Of a DNA stretch of 51,298 nucleotides, positions 1 through 8,544 are shown piece after piece. The notes beneath the pieces were generated by a model. It did no database searches. It was not told the DNA's origin and saw nothing but the letters and a program-made list of their open reading frames with translations. The translations under genes and the position numbers were made by a program. Numbering within the stretch: position 1 is the first letter of the stretch; every line of letters starts with the position of its first letter. This stretch comes from an uncultured Porphyromonadaceae bacterium (GTDB lineage: Bacteria; Bacteroidota; Bacteroidia; Bacteroidales; Muribaculaceae), in the NCBI GenBank assembly GCA_900555715.1, contig USMC01000017.1, forward strand, positions 1 through 51,298, read 5' to 3'.

Positions 1-108
1 TATCTAATAACACAATCCTTGAGAAGGCAACGCAATCTTAAATGAAAGAGCCGTGGATGCTAAATGCCAAAAAACGTCAACAGATACCGCAAAGGGCGAT
101 TATTCCAA

Positions 109-129
109 AAATAATTGCTACCTTTGCGG
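109..129 (+). promoter_or_regulatory. Bacteroidetes-type promoter for the glycogen-synthase-like gene
   Basis: TACCTTTG at 119-126 fits the Bacteroidetes -7 consensus TAnnTTTG. The start codon at 173 would then have a leader of about 40 nt. The surrounding 21 nt are almost identical (20 of 21) to the stretch at 20298-20318 in front of the NlpC/P60 gene. No clear -33 TTTG is seen. Bases 1-108 hold no gene that I can recognise. Confidence 0.6.
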
Positions 130-172
130 TTAATATTTATCCACTTAACTCTCCTCAACAATAAAACAGAGA

Positions 173-985
173 ATGGACGTAAAAAAAGTGCTTTTTGTCT
201 CTCAGGAGATCGACCCATACCTTCCCGGCACTCCCGTTGCCGGAGTCAGCCGGAGCATGGCTCAGATGCTTCAGGAAAAAGGAGCGGAAGTCCGCTGCTT
301 CATGCCTCGATACGGAGCCATCAACGAACGGCGCAACCAGCTCCATGAAGTCATCAGGCTCTCCGGTCTGAATATTGAAATCAACAACACCGACCACCCT
401 CTGATTATAAAAGTAGCAACACTTCAGCCTTCGAGGCTTCAGGTATATTTCATCGACAATGACGACTACTTCTTCCGCCATGGGCAGTCGAAATCGCTTG
501 AAACAGAAGAACAGGCGGAGATAAACGACGAACGCGCCATTTTCTTCGTACGCGGTGTCATCGAGACTGTGAAAAAACTGCGCTGGAATCCCGACATCGT
601 CGTCTGCTGCGGCTGGGTATCATCACTTGTTCCCATCTACCTCCGCACGATATATGCCGAAGACCCGGCGTTCGCCGAATCGAAGATTGTCTACGCCATA
701 GCAGGAAAACCATTCGAGGGTCAGCTGAATCCGCAGATGGTAGACAAACTGAAAGACGAAGGACTGACCGACGAGCAGATAAGCAAGATAGCCGATAAAA
801 ACGGAATCATTGATTTCGAACAGCTCAACCGCCTTGCCATAGACGCATCCGACGCCATCGTCGACAGCGGCGCCGACAGCGACAATGCCTGCATCGAATA
901 CGCCAAGGCTTCCGGCAAACCGCTTCTGTCGTTCGGCGCCGATACCGATGCCAAACAGCAAATGGAATTCTATCAATCACTCTGA
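173..985 (+). CDS. Glycogen/starch synthase N-terminal (GT5) domain protein
   Basis: A 270-residue protein that opens like ADP-glucose-type glycogen synthases: a beta strand VLFVSQEI, then a PVAGVSRSMAQML segment resembling the GGL(A/G)DV loop region, and later VVCCGWVSSLVPIYLR, matching the starch synthase catalytic domain (Glyco_transf_5). It ends after this domain: the second Rossmann half (glycosyl transferase group 1), which completes the active site in true glycogen synthases of about 480-550 residues, is absent. Short homologues like this are usual in Bacteroidales and are annotated as glycogen/starch synthase; real transferase activity is doubtful. ATG at 173 is preceded by a leader from the promoter at 119-126. 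A DUF4270 lipoprotein gene follows after 51 bp, so the two may be co-transcribed. Confidence 0.75.
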   Translation: MDVKKVLFVSQEIDPYLPGTPVAGVSRSMAQMLQEKGAEVRCFMPRYGAINERRNQLHEVIRLSGLNIEINNTDHPLIIKVATLQPSRLQVYFIDNDDYFFRHGQSKSLETEEQAEINDERAIFFVRGVIETVKKLRWNPDIVVCCGWVSSLVPIYLRTIYAEDPAFAESKIVYAIAGKPFEGQLNPQMVDKLKDEGLTDEQISKIADKNGIIDFEQLNRLAIDASDAIVDSGADSDNACIEYAKASGKPLLSFGADTDAKQQMEFYQSL

Positions 986-1036
986 CATATATCCGCGCCT
1001 GACATCAACAGGCTACGACACAACGTAAGATTCATC

Positions 1037-2431
1037 ATGACAAACAGCAGCATAAAGATTCTGCTTGCCGCAGCGGTCGCTTTCGCAGTTTACAGCTGCG
1101 ATGACGACTCTACCTCAACAATAGGTTCTTCCCTGACCGGCAGCGACGTCAGCATAAACATCGACTCCGCCTTCACCGTCACGGGAAAAACTGTGCGCAT
1201 CGAAAACATACGTCCCCAAGCCAACTCTTTCCTTCTGGGCAAGATGGCGATACATAACTATGGTGACATCAGCTGCGACATAGTAGCGCAGTTCCTGCCA
1301 TCCATACAGCTTGATACGGCGAACTACTCATACGAAAACGTCGACTCACTCTTCCTGACGATGCGCTATGCCATCGGCAACTATATGGGCGACTCGATAG
1401 CACCCATGGGGCTCACCGTCTACCAGCTCAACAAACTCCTTCCGTCCGGAATCTCCAGCGATTTCAATCCCGAAGGCTACTACGACACAAAACCTCTCGC
1501 CACCACTACCTACAACACTCTCCCTGAAAGCAATCCGCTGAACTCTTCCGGCAACTACCGCGAAATTAATGTAACGCTGCCCACATCGCTCGGACAACGC
1601 ATTTTCCGCGACTTCCAGAACAATCCCGCCAATTTTGCCGACGGACGCGTTTTCGCCAGCAACGTCTTCCCGGGAGTGTACATCAAGTCGAGCTTCGGCA
1701 GCGGACGCATGACAATGATATCAAGCACTTCGCTCACTTTCCATCTGCAGAAAGTGGAAAAGGTCACTGTCAGTGAAGATTCCGTCAGGATGGACACTAC
1801 CACTGCCCTGCACCAGTATATGCTCGTCACCCCGGAAGTCATCAGTAACAACGATCTCAAATACAACATGTCGGAAAGCATCAGAAAGCTTTACGACGAA
1901 GGCAAGGACCTTCTTGTAGCACCTGCCGGATACGAGATGGAGCTTACCCTCCCCGGCAAAGAACTTGCGGAAGCCTTCAGGAAGGCTGGCGAGAACACTT
2001 CTGTGCTCAACAACCTCACCCTGACAATCCCCTGCGACTCTATCGAGAACAACGCCGAAGTCACTCCGCCGCCATACGTCCTTCTCGTACTGAAGAAAGA
2101 CCGCGAGCAGTTCTTCGCCAACAACAAACTGCCCGACAACATCACTTCGTTCTATGCCGGACATTCCGACAACGCATACACCTTCAGCAACATGCGCGCC
2201 TACCTCCAGCAACTGCTCGAAAAAGACGAGATAAGTGCCGAAGACTGCACGTTCTGCCTTGTTCCTGTGACCGTGAACTTCGAGGCACAATCATCCGGCA
2301 GCTACTACTACAGCCAGACGTCATACGTCGAAACCGACATGCAGCCTTACTTTATGGCTCCGGTGATGGGTACCGTAGACCTTTCCAACGCAAAAATCAA
2401 GCTCACATACACGACTCAGAAAGTTCACTGA
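1037..2431 (+). CDS. DUF4270 family lipoprotein
   Basis: 464 residues. The N-terminus is a lipoprotein signal: a lysine followed by a hydrophobic stretch ending in VYSC, with the lipid-modified Cys at about residue 21 and an acidic DDD directly after it, as in surface-exposed Bacteroidetes lipoproteins. The rest (strings of beta strands, a segment beginning TIGSSLTGSDVSI, C-terminal AKIKLTYTTQ) resembles DUF4270, a family of unknown function often found next to the short glycogen-synthase-like protein, which is the arrangement here. Expected location: outer membrane. No catalytic motif is visible. A bidirectional terminator follows at 2451-2480. Confidence 0.75.
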   Translation: MTNSSIKILLAAAVAFAVYSCDDDSTSTIGSSLTGSDVSINIDSAFTVTGKTVRIENIRPQANSFLLGKMAIHNYGDISCDIVAQFLPSIQLDTANYSYENVDSLFLTMRYAIGNYMGDSIAPMGLTVYQLNKLLPSGISSDFNPEGYYDTKPLATTTYNTLPESNPLNSSGNYREINVTLPTSLGQRIFRDFQNNPANFADGRVFASNVFPGVYIKSSFGSGRMTMISSTSLTFHLQKVEKVTVSEDSVRMDTTTALHQYMLVTPEVISNNDLKYNMSESIRKLYDEGKDLLVAPAGYEMELTLPGKELAEAFRKAGENTSVLNNLTLTIPCDSIENNAEVTPPPYVLLVLKKDREQFFANNKLPDNITSFYAGHSDNAYTFSNMRAYLQQLLEKDEISAEDCTFCLVPVTVNFEAQSSGSYYYSQTSYVETDMQPYFMAPVMGTVDLSNAKIKLTYTTQKVH

Positions 2432-2450
2432 GAACAGCGGCACAATACAA

Positions 2451-2480
2451 AAGCTCCGGGACAGCAACGTTCCGGAGCTT
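2451..2480. terminator. Bidirectional intrinsic terminator
   Basis: Perfect 9-bp stem AAGCTCCGG / CCGGAGCTT with a 12-nt loop, flanked by A/T-rich sequence on both sides. It lies between converging genes ending at 2431 (+) and 2500 (-), so it probably serves both. Confidence 0.7.
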
Positions 2481-2499
2481 TATATTTGCTCAAAATGTG

Positions 2500-3498
2500 T
2501 CATCGGGCAATGAAGTCAGGATTGTCGAACATAAAGCGTTCGTAGTTCTCCGACTCTCTGAGCATCCGTGAGACCTCGGCTCTGATAGCGCTTCGATCGT
2601 CGTTGAGCGTGGATAGCCAGGCGTAAAACAGTCCGAGCTCATGCTCCGTCGTCTCACCGACGAAATAAGAGCTCATGTCGATATTATTTGCGTAGTCATC
2701 TTCGGAGCATCCTGAAATATGTTTAAGAATCAAGGTCATATATTTGAAATACGTAACGAGGCGTATCCGGTGCCCGTCGAAATATTTGATACCCTTGCCT
2801 CGGTAGTCCATAATATATCGCACACCTTTATCGGCTGCCGGATTCTCCTCGCTTTCTCGCTGAGCTTCGAGAAGTTCGTCGCGCAGCCCCTTCAGTCCGT
2901 CGGTAGCGCAACAGCCCTTAGGAAGCTTAATGTCGGCGCTACGGGACACTCCGTCGATGAAAATGGAGAACACTATCCTGTTGATTTCCTTAGGGTCGGA
3001 GCTTTTCACTATGTCTTTGTCCAGAATCCTGCAATATAGCGCCTTATACTCGTAGAACATATAATGGAACGCTACTTTGCCTTTGCCGACATTCGCGATG
3101 AAAGTGTTCTGGCACATCGTCCGGAGCACGTCGAGAAGATGGAAAGTCTGGTTTTCCATACGCTCCTGCGAAAGGTCCTTTTTCTGTCTCTTGTTGAAAA
3201 CATACTGGATATAGAACGCCGCAAAGGTGAGCACGGCACCGATTATGGCAATGAAATAGCTGAGCGACATAAGAGCTGAATCGTGGTATCTGAGGCGCAT
3301 GTCGCTGTTTTCTATAAGCTGGAGCCTGTCTTCACTGTCGAGAGGGAACTTCTCGGCAAGCTCAAGTTCGGTAGTTTCGATGATGATATCGTTCATATTG
3401 GAATGAATCTTCATCATCATCAGCAATACCGTGCCGGTGATGAGCATTAGTGCCGACATCAGAATCACGGTAAGACTGTTGTTAGGTATCTTTTTCAT
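2500..3498 (-). CDS. Two-TM protein resembling putative phage abortive infection (putAbiC) family
   Basis: 332 residues. Two membrane helices at about residues 9-28 and 75-98, with an extracytoplasmic segment of roughly 45 residues between them, then a large cytoplasmic domain. The soluble part starts with a QTFHLLDVLRTM-type helix, then KVAFHYMFYEYKALY, and contains YFKYMTLILKHI and ELGLFYAWLST. This order of motifs is that of the putAbiC / AbiC-like family (putative phage abortive infection protein) as I remember it. I have no alignment, and the function is inferred from family naming only. Its ATG overlaps the stop of the upstream M15 peptidase by 4 bases (ATGA), so the two are translated from one message. 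Not part of an obvious multi-gene defence island. Confidence 0.5.
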   Translation of the reverse strand: MKKIPNNSLTVILMSALMLITGTVLLMMMKIHSNMNDIIIETTELELAEKFPLDSEDRLQLIENSDMRLRYHDSALMSLSYFIAIIGAVLTFAAFYIQYVFNKRQKKDLSQERMENQTFHLLDVLRTMCQNTFIANVGKGKVAFHYMFYEYKALYCRILDKDIVKSSDPKEINRIVFSIFIDGVSRSADIKLPKGCCATDGLKGLRDELLEAQRESEENPAADKGVRYIMDYRGKGIKYFDGHRIRLVTYFKYMTLILKHISGCSEDDYANNIDMSSYFVGETTEHELGLFYAWLSTLNDDRSAIRAEVSRMLRESENYERFMFDNPDFIAR

Positions 3499-4070
3499 GG
3501 CTGTTCTTTTTCAAAGTGCTGATAGTCTTTTCTCGTGCTCCAGGCACCTCCCCATTCAAAGCCGCGGTTCACGAAAGCACGGCAGCAAGGGTCGTCCTCT
3601 GTAATCATTCCTGGCAGGAGACGTGAACGGTCGGCATAGCGTGCGCCTTCCGGAGGAAGGACAAAGTCGCCCTTCACATACGGATTGAACAGAGGATTGA
3701 TATCCACTGCGAGCCCCCGCGCATGAAGCGACAGACGGTCGGAGCCGACAATCTTCCGGTAATTGAACGACGACGTATTGTTAGCCGCCATCGAACGGTT
3801 GTCGTCGGCGCCGAAATCATCTATAAGCCTGACCTTTGCCAGCGGGTAACGTATGGAGTAGAGCTCGGAGAATATTTCGAGAAGATCGTCGGCTATGGCT
3901 ACATTACATATAAGTTCGCCGCGCTCCGTCGTTCCGTCGAAAGTGACATAAGGAAAGGTGAGATACGACAACCGGCTGAGCGGAATGTCGCATCCGTCGG
4001 CATACGACAGCCCCCGGATTCTATCGAAAAGCGCGTCGGAAATAATCTGTTTTTTAAATGTTTCAGGCAT
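3495..4070 (-). CDS. M15 family D-Ala-D-Ala carboxypeptidase-like metallopeptidase
   Basis: 191 residues with the peptidase M15 (VanY/endolysin-type) zinc site: SLHARGLAVDINP (SxHxxGxAxD; His116 and Asp123) and DYQHFEK (His185), with W and G residues before the last His as usual. The family cleaves peptidoglycan peptides; M15C members occur both as phage endolysins and as cellular enzymes. No signal peptide or membrane segment is visible, which is unusual for a housekeeping carboxypeptidase and fits a cytoplasmic or endolysin-like protein. It is the first gene of a two-gene operon with the putAbiC-like membrane protein (ATGA overlap). A -7 element lies at 4093-4100. Confidence 0.8.
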   Translation of the reverse strand: MPETFKKQIISDALFDRIRGLSYADGCDIPLSRLSYLTFPYVTFDGTTERGELICNVAIADDLLEIFSELYSIRYPLAKVRLIDDFGADDNRSMAANNTSSFNYRKIVGSDRLSLHARGLAVDINPLFNPYVKGDFVLPPEGARYADRSRLLPGMITEDDPCCRAFVNRGFEWGGAWSTRKDYQHFEKEQP

Positions 4071-4092
4071 GTTGAAAATTTTTACTGCCCTG

Positions 4093-4100
4093 CAAAGTTA
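4093..4100 (-). promoter_or_regulatory. -7 element for the M15/putAbiC-like operon
   Basis: CAAAGTTA on the plus strand reads TAACTTTG on the minus strand, a full match to TAnnTTTG. Predicted transcription start near 4086, about 16 nt before the M15 start codon at 4070. It sits directly after the terminator of the GH3 gene, so the operon is insulated from the polysaccharide locus. Confidence 0.6.
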
Positions 4101-4110
4101 GCGATTTGAC

Positions 4111-4147
4111 ACAAAAAAACAATGACCGCACCATCCGGCACGGTCAT
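4111..4147 (-). terminator. Intrinsic terminator after the polysaccharide utilisation locus
   Basis: Stem of 11 bp (ATGACCGTGCC / GGTGCGGTCAT with two G-T pairs, minus-strand reading), 4-nt loop at 4133-4136, followed on the minus strand by TTGTTTTTTTG. It lies 20 bp past the GH3 stop codon, the last gene of the locus. Confidence 0.8.
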
Positions 4148-4167
4148 CATTATGTGATTCAGTTACT

Positions 4168-6405
4168 TCATTTCACTTCAAAACGGACTTTAGAGCGTAT
4201 ATCGGCGGACGAAGCTCCGACAAGAGCCTCGAATGTGCCGGGCTCGACAACCCACTGGTGACGGTCGGCATCGAAATAGCTGAAATCGCTGCGTCTGAGA
4301 TCGAAAGTCACATCGACAGTCTGCCCGGGAGCGATGGAAACCTTACGGAAACCCTTAAGCTCTTTGACCGGACGGTCGACAGTCGACTTGAGGTCGGACA
4401 GATAGAGCTGTACAATCTCCTTACCCTCGCGGTCGCCGGTATTTGTGACGGGAACAGTGACGGTGAAGACATCGTCGGCACTGCCTTCCGCGCGGCTGAC
4501 TGTCGCCTTTCCGTATTTAAATGTAGTATAGCTCAGTCCGTGACCGAAGGGGAAGGTCGGCTTGAGTTTGTTCTTGTCGATGAAACGGTAGCCCACATAG
4601 ATACCTTCGTTATACGGTATGTCCATAATGTCCTCGCCGAGCGCACCTTTTGCGGGGTGTCCCGGATATTCTCCGAGCTTATGCGCTCCGCACTGATCGA
4701 GAGTGGCATAGAGCGTATAGGGCATCTTTCCGCTGGGGTTGACGTCGCCGAGAAGCACCGAGGCGATTGCATTGCCTGTCTCGTTGCCAAGATACCATTC
4801 CTGAACAATACCGCGCACTTTCTTCACCCACGGCATAGCCACGCCTGTACCGCTGATGTTCACAACAACAGTATTCGGGTTCGCAGCTGCAATAGCCTCG
4901 ATAAGCTCGTTCTGACCGTAAGGAAGGTCGTATGTCTCGCGGTCGGAGTCTTCGGCATCCTGATGGTTGCTTTTGTTCAGACCGCCGAAGAAAAGAACCA
5001 CATCGGCATCGCGTGCCACGCGCACAGCTTCGTCGCGCAGCTCCTCGGGCGAACGGGAATCGTTGAGATCCTGTCCGGTGACGACACCATTGTATTCGCC
5101 TGTGGGATCACCCACATATCCGCGGGCATAGACAATCTCTGCCTTATCGCCGACACGTGCCTTGAGCCCGTCGAGAGGCGTAATCTCGTAGCGCGCCTTA
5201 AGCGACGAAGAGCCGCCGCCTACCGTCATCATCTTTATGGCATTTTCTCCTATGACAGCAATCTTTTTGGTTTTGTCAAGATCGAGAGGCAGGATGTTGT
5301 CTTTGTTCTGGAGCAGGACAATACCCTCCTGCCCTACCCTGCGGCAAGCCTCTACATGTTCGTCCGAGCCCATAGAACCGAAAGGACGGTTGCGGTCCAT
5401 GGCTGTGCGGAAGGTGAGACGCAGCACACGGCGCACCTTGTCGTCGAGTTCTGCGGTCGAATAAGTGCCGTCCTGTATGCCTTTAAGATAAGGCTCGGCA
5501 AGGAAATAGTTGTCGTAGGCATTGCTGCGACCGTTGGTAAGACCGTTTGTCCACGAGCCGAATTCCATGTCAAGACCACCGGTGACGGCAGTGCGCGTAT
5601 CGTGAACGGCGCCCCAGTCGGAAATGACGGCGCCGTCGAAGCCCCACTCGCCTTTCAGGATGTCGTTCATAAGAATGGGGTTGTAGCTGGCATGTTCGCC
5701 GCGGAAAAGATTATATCCGCCCATGAACGACCACGCGCCGCCCTCCGTAGCAGCCGCCTTGAATGCAGGCAGATAGATTTCGTAGAGAGTGCGGTCGTCG
5801 ACGATGGGATTCGATGTGTGACGGTTGATTTCGTTATTATTAAGAGCGAAATGTTTCACACAGACGGCGACACCGTTGTCCTGCACCCCTTTGACGTAAG
5901 GAACCGTCATCTTCGAAGTAAGATAGGGATCTTCGCCCATGTATTCGAAATTACGGCCGTTGAGCGGCGTACGGTAGATGTTGATGCCCGGACCGAGCAG
6001 GACACTTTTGTTGCGGAAACGTGCTTCCTCTCCTATTGTCTTGCCATATAGCTCAGCCATCTCGGGATTCCACGTGGCGGCAAGTGCCGTAAGAGCCGGC
6101 ATGGCGGTGCAGGAGTCGTTTGTCCACGATGCCTGTTCCCATTCATCCCAGAGAACTTCGGGACGTACACCCATAGGACCGTCTGTACACCATATCTCAG
6201 GTATGCCGAGGCGCGGAACACCAGGAGAACTGAATTTCGACTGAGCGTGGATGATATTGATTTTTTCCCGCAGCGTCATCCGTGAAAGAGCATCCTCCAC
6301 TCTTTCCTCCAGCGGCTTGCTGTCGTCGAGATATACCGGCGTGGAGGCATTCAGAGCAGACGAGGACACAGCTGCAAGAATAGCGCAAAAAATGATTCTT
6401 TTCAT
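4168..6405 (-). CDS. Glycoside hydrolase family 3 beta-glucosidase
   Basis: 745 residues with a cleavable signal peptide (residues 1-20) and no lipobox, so probably periplasmic. N-terminal TIM barrel of GH3 with KHFALNNNE (Lys184-His185) and the nucleophile Asp263 in VISDW; then the alpha/beta sandwich domain (VVLFFGGLN, VVVNISG) and a C-terminal fibronectin-III-like domain (EIVQLYLSD, ELKGFRKV). This is the full BglX-like architecture at normal length. Last gene of the GH30/SusCD locus; it would release glucose from short beta-glucans, and next to a GH30 its substrate is likely beta-1,6-linked gluco-oligosaccharides. A terminator-like hairpin separates it from the preceding gene. Confidence 0.93.
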   Translation of the reverse strand: MKRIIFCAILAAVSSSALNASTPVYLDDSKPLEERVEDALSRMTLREKINIIHAQSKFSSPGVPRLGIPEIWCTDGPMGVRPEVLWDEWEQASWTNDSCTAMPALTALAATWNPEMAELYGKTIGEEARFRNKSVLLGPGINIYRTPLNGRNFEYMGEDPYLTSKMTVPYVKGVQDNGVAVCVKHFALNNNEINRHTSNPIVDDRTLYEIYLPAFKAAATEGGAWSFMGGYNLFRGEHASYNPILMNDILKGEWGFDGAVISDWGAVHDTRTAVTGGLDMEFGSWTNGLTNGRSNAYDNYFLAEPYLKGIQDGTYSTAELDDKVRRVLRLTFRTAMDRNRPFGSMGSDEHVEACRRVGQEGIVLLQNKDNILPLDLDKTKKIAVIGENAIKMMTVGGGSSSLKARYEITPLDGLKARVGDKAEIVYARGYVGDPTGEYNGVVTGQDLNDSRSPEELRDEAVRVARDADVVLFFGGLNKSNHQDAEDSDRETYDLPYGQNELIEAIAAANPNTVVVNISGTGVAMPWVKKVRGIVQEWYLGNETGNAIASVLLGDVNPSGKMPYTLYATLDQCGAHKLGEYPGHPAKGALGEDIMDIPYNEGIYVGYRFIDKNKLKPTFPFGHGLSYTTFKYGKATVSRAEGSADDVFTVTVPVTNTGDREGKEIVQLYLSDLKSTVDRPVKELKGFRKVSIAPGQTVDVTFDLRRSDFSYFDADRHQWVVEPGTFEALVGASSADIRSKVRFEVK

Positions 6406-6419
6406 ATACGATATGTTAG

Positions 6420-6456
6420 AAAAAGGCTCCGGAATGATTTTATACAGACCGGAGCC
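6420..6456 (-). terminator. Terminator-like hairpin inside the polysaccharide locus
   Basis: Stem GGCTCCGG / CCGGAGCC (6425-6432 with 6449-6456, loop 16 nt) followed on the minus strand by TTTTT. It lies in the 84-bp gap between the glycan-binding lipoprotein and GH3 genes, so it could lower GH3 expression or protect the upstream message's 3' end. Confidence 0.55.
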
Positions 6457-6489
6457 CTTGGTTTATACCTTAAAAATCAGACCTGTTGT

Positions 6490-8514
6490 TCAGAGTTTCA
6501 CCAGATTGATTGTTCCGTGCTCAATTCCGGCGGAAAGATCGACAGTCATGCGGTAGGTTGCGCCCTGTTCGAGGTTCACGCCATCGGCAAGTTCGAAGTT
6601 GCCCGAGCCTTTGAGCAGACTTGAAGTGTCGCCTGTCATCTGCAGAGCGTCCGAACCGAACTCTCCGCCCCATCCGTTCTGATGGAAGAACTTGAACGAC
6701 ATATAGTCAAAGCGGAAGCGGTCGCCGACAGACGAGCCATTCTCCGGACCGGCCTTGCCGGTGAACTGATATACACCTGGGGCTATCTGTGCCATGCTAT
6801 AGGCTGCGCCGGGGTTCCATCCGAACTGCTCCGAGAGCGACGGCGAGCCAACGCCCCAGCCCATCATATAGAGTGCGCCCGTGCCATCTTCCTTGAGAGT
6901 CATCTCCGAGCCGTCGGCATTGACCATCGTTGCCGAGAGAGTGCCGTTGAGCTTATCGAGAACGACATTGTAATGACCGGTCACGGGAAGGAAGGTTATG
7001 TCGTAGGCATCTTCGTCGAAGCTAAAGAAATCCGGGTCGTAATAGAGAGCGTCGAGAGCGGTGAACTCACGGAAAGCGAGTTTGGAGTTCTGCGTCAGCT
7101 CAATGACAGTCGAATAGATCTGGTTATCAGATGTAGTCATCTTCTGTCCGTTGAGATAGACGGGCATTTCTTCAAATTCCTGCTCGCCGGCAAAGTCGAC
7201 AGTCATAACGGCATCATGGATGCCCTGCGTGAGATCAAGAGTAATCACATACACGCCGTTATCCTGAAGGACAACACCTTCTTCAAGGTAGAGGTTACCG
7301 TTGTCGTGACCGTTATCACCGGTTCCTACTCCGATAAGATTCGACTTCGACACAAGGTCGTCGCCTTTGAGCTCTACGCCCCAGCCCATCTGTCCGAAGA
7401 ACTTGAAATTGATGGCGTCGGTGGCGACTGTCTTGCCGCCCACGACGGTGATCTGATATGTCTTGTCGCCTGTCGGAGCCATGCAGAGAGCATTTTCGGT
7501 TGTCCAGCCTACCTGATTGGCAAGAGAAGGATGACCGATGCCCTCGCCGATAATCCAGACAGCGCCGGTGCCGTCTTCGCTGAGTGTAGCGGGATCTGAG
7601 CCGTTGAGTTTGTAGACACGGAAGTATTTCAGCTTAGTATCGGCAATGATACGGTAGTCGGCATTATATGCGTTGAATGTAAGAGTGCCGTCCTCATTGC
7701 GTGTGAAGTAATCGGGATTGATCCACCACTCGCCGAAAGCAGGGAATCCGTCGGGAACGATGGATGCGCCTTTGTAGAGAGTCATGTCGACATACGATGT
7801 GGTCTCGTCGAGCGGTTCCAGACGCTGTCCGTTGAGAGTGAGAATAACAAACGGCGAGCCTTCGAAAGTGAAAGTGTTGAACGAAATGGTGTAGCGTCCG
7901 GGGACAGAATTGGAGAAAGGTATAAGTCCTTCTGCTCCCGGCTTGATTTCGCTGCCTTCATATCCGAAGACAATCTCGTTGCCGTTCTCGCCCATGGCAG
8001 GGGCCACAATCTTACCTTTTATTTCAGCGGGGAAGCGGTCGGTGACCGAATATTCATATCCCTCTCCGCGCTTCATGGTGTATTCTTTGCCGTCTTCGGC
8101 GCGGAAGACGAGCGAGGGATATGCGGCATGAGTGATATTGACACTATAGAGCTTCTCTGTCGTGGTGAAGTGAATGTTCTGGAGCGTCAGTCGCAGGGTA
8201 GCGTTTGCGTCGGGAATATTAGCGTAGTAAGGCACATATATTTTGCCTTCGTAGTCGGCGCCGCTCACTTTTGTGCGTATCACCTCCTCGCTGACCATCT
8301 CATCGCCGAAATAGAGCTCTGCATGGATGGTGGAGAGGGGCACGTCGGTGTCGGTTGCCTTTATTGTAAACGACAGACTGTCGCCGAAGCATGCGCTGTC
8401 GAGATTTCCGGTAACATCCATGGTAGGATTGCCCGGAACCCATTCGTTATCGTTGCAGGCCGCAAGCATGGAGGCTGCAGCGACAACGAGGGCAAGGGAT
8501 TTTATGTGTTTCAT
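6490..8514 (-). CDS. Surface glycan-binding lipoprotein (SGBP / SusE-F-like, DUF5121-type repeats)
   Basis: 674 residues with a lipoprotein signal (Cys20 in LAAC, then NDNE). The C-terminal two thirds hold two related modules of about 150-170 residues. Each has a GTGA(V/L) start, a G(E/W)G(I/V)G-PSL segment, a QxGW segment, a (F/Y)KFF-Q-GWG segment and a final (I/M)TxDL...G. The modules align with each other by eye and have conserved Trp/Phe residues suited to sugar binding; the N-terminal part looks like an Ig-type domain. It sits between the GH30 and GH3 genes in a SusC/D locus, as does the SGBP in the B. thetaiotaomicron pustulan locus. The domain family name (DUF5121/DUF5125) is from memory. 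Expected location: outer membrane, facing out. Confidence 0.7.
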   Translation of the reverse strand: MKHIKSLALVVAAASMLAACNDNEWVPGNPTMDVTGNLDSACFGDSLSFTIKATDTDVPLSTIHAELYFGDEMVSEEVIRTKVSGADYEGKIYVPYYANIPDANATLRLTLQNIHFTTTEKLYSVNITHAAYPSLVFRAEDGKEYTMKRGEGYEYSVTDRFPAEIKGKIVAPAMGENGNEIVFGYEGSEIKPGAEGLIPFSNSVPGRYTISFNTFTFEGSPFVILTLNGQRLEPLDETTSYVDMTLYKGASIVPDGFPAFGEWWINPDYFTRNEDGTLTFNAYNADYRIIADTKLKYFRVYKLNGSDPATLSEDGTGAVWIIGEGIGHPSLANQVGWTTENALCMAPTGDKTYQITVVGGKTVATDAINFKFFGQMGWGVELKGDDLVSKSNLIGVGTGDNGHDNGNLYLEEGVVLQDNGVYVITLDLTQGIHDAVMTVDFAGEQEFEEMPVYLNGQKMTTSDNQIYSTVIELTQNSKLAFREFTALDALYYDPDFFSFDEDAYDITFLPVTGHYNVVLDKLNGTLSATMVNADGSEMTLKEDGTGALYMMGWGVGSPSLSEQFGWNPGAAYSMAQIAPGVYQFTGKAGPENGSSVGDRFRFDYMSFKFFHQNGWGGEFGSDALQMTGDTSSLLKGSGNFELADGVNLEQGATYRMTVDLSAGIEHGTINLVKL

Positions 8515-8544
8515 ATTGTTAATTCGGGATTAGATTATATGTAT

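Noticed and set aside
4258..6051. Long open frame (about 597 codons) on the plus strand opposite the GH3 gene
   Set aside because: It is the mirror of a highly coding minus-strand gene; no family resemblance and no promoter or start context.
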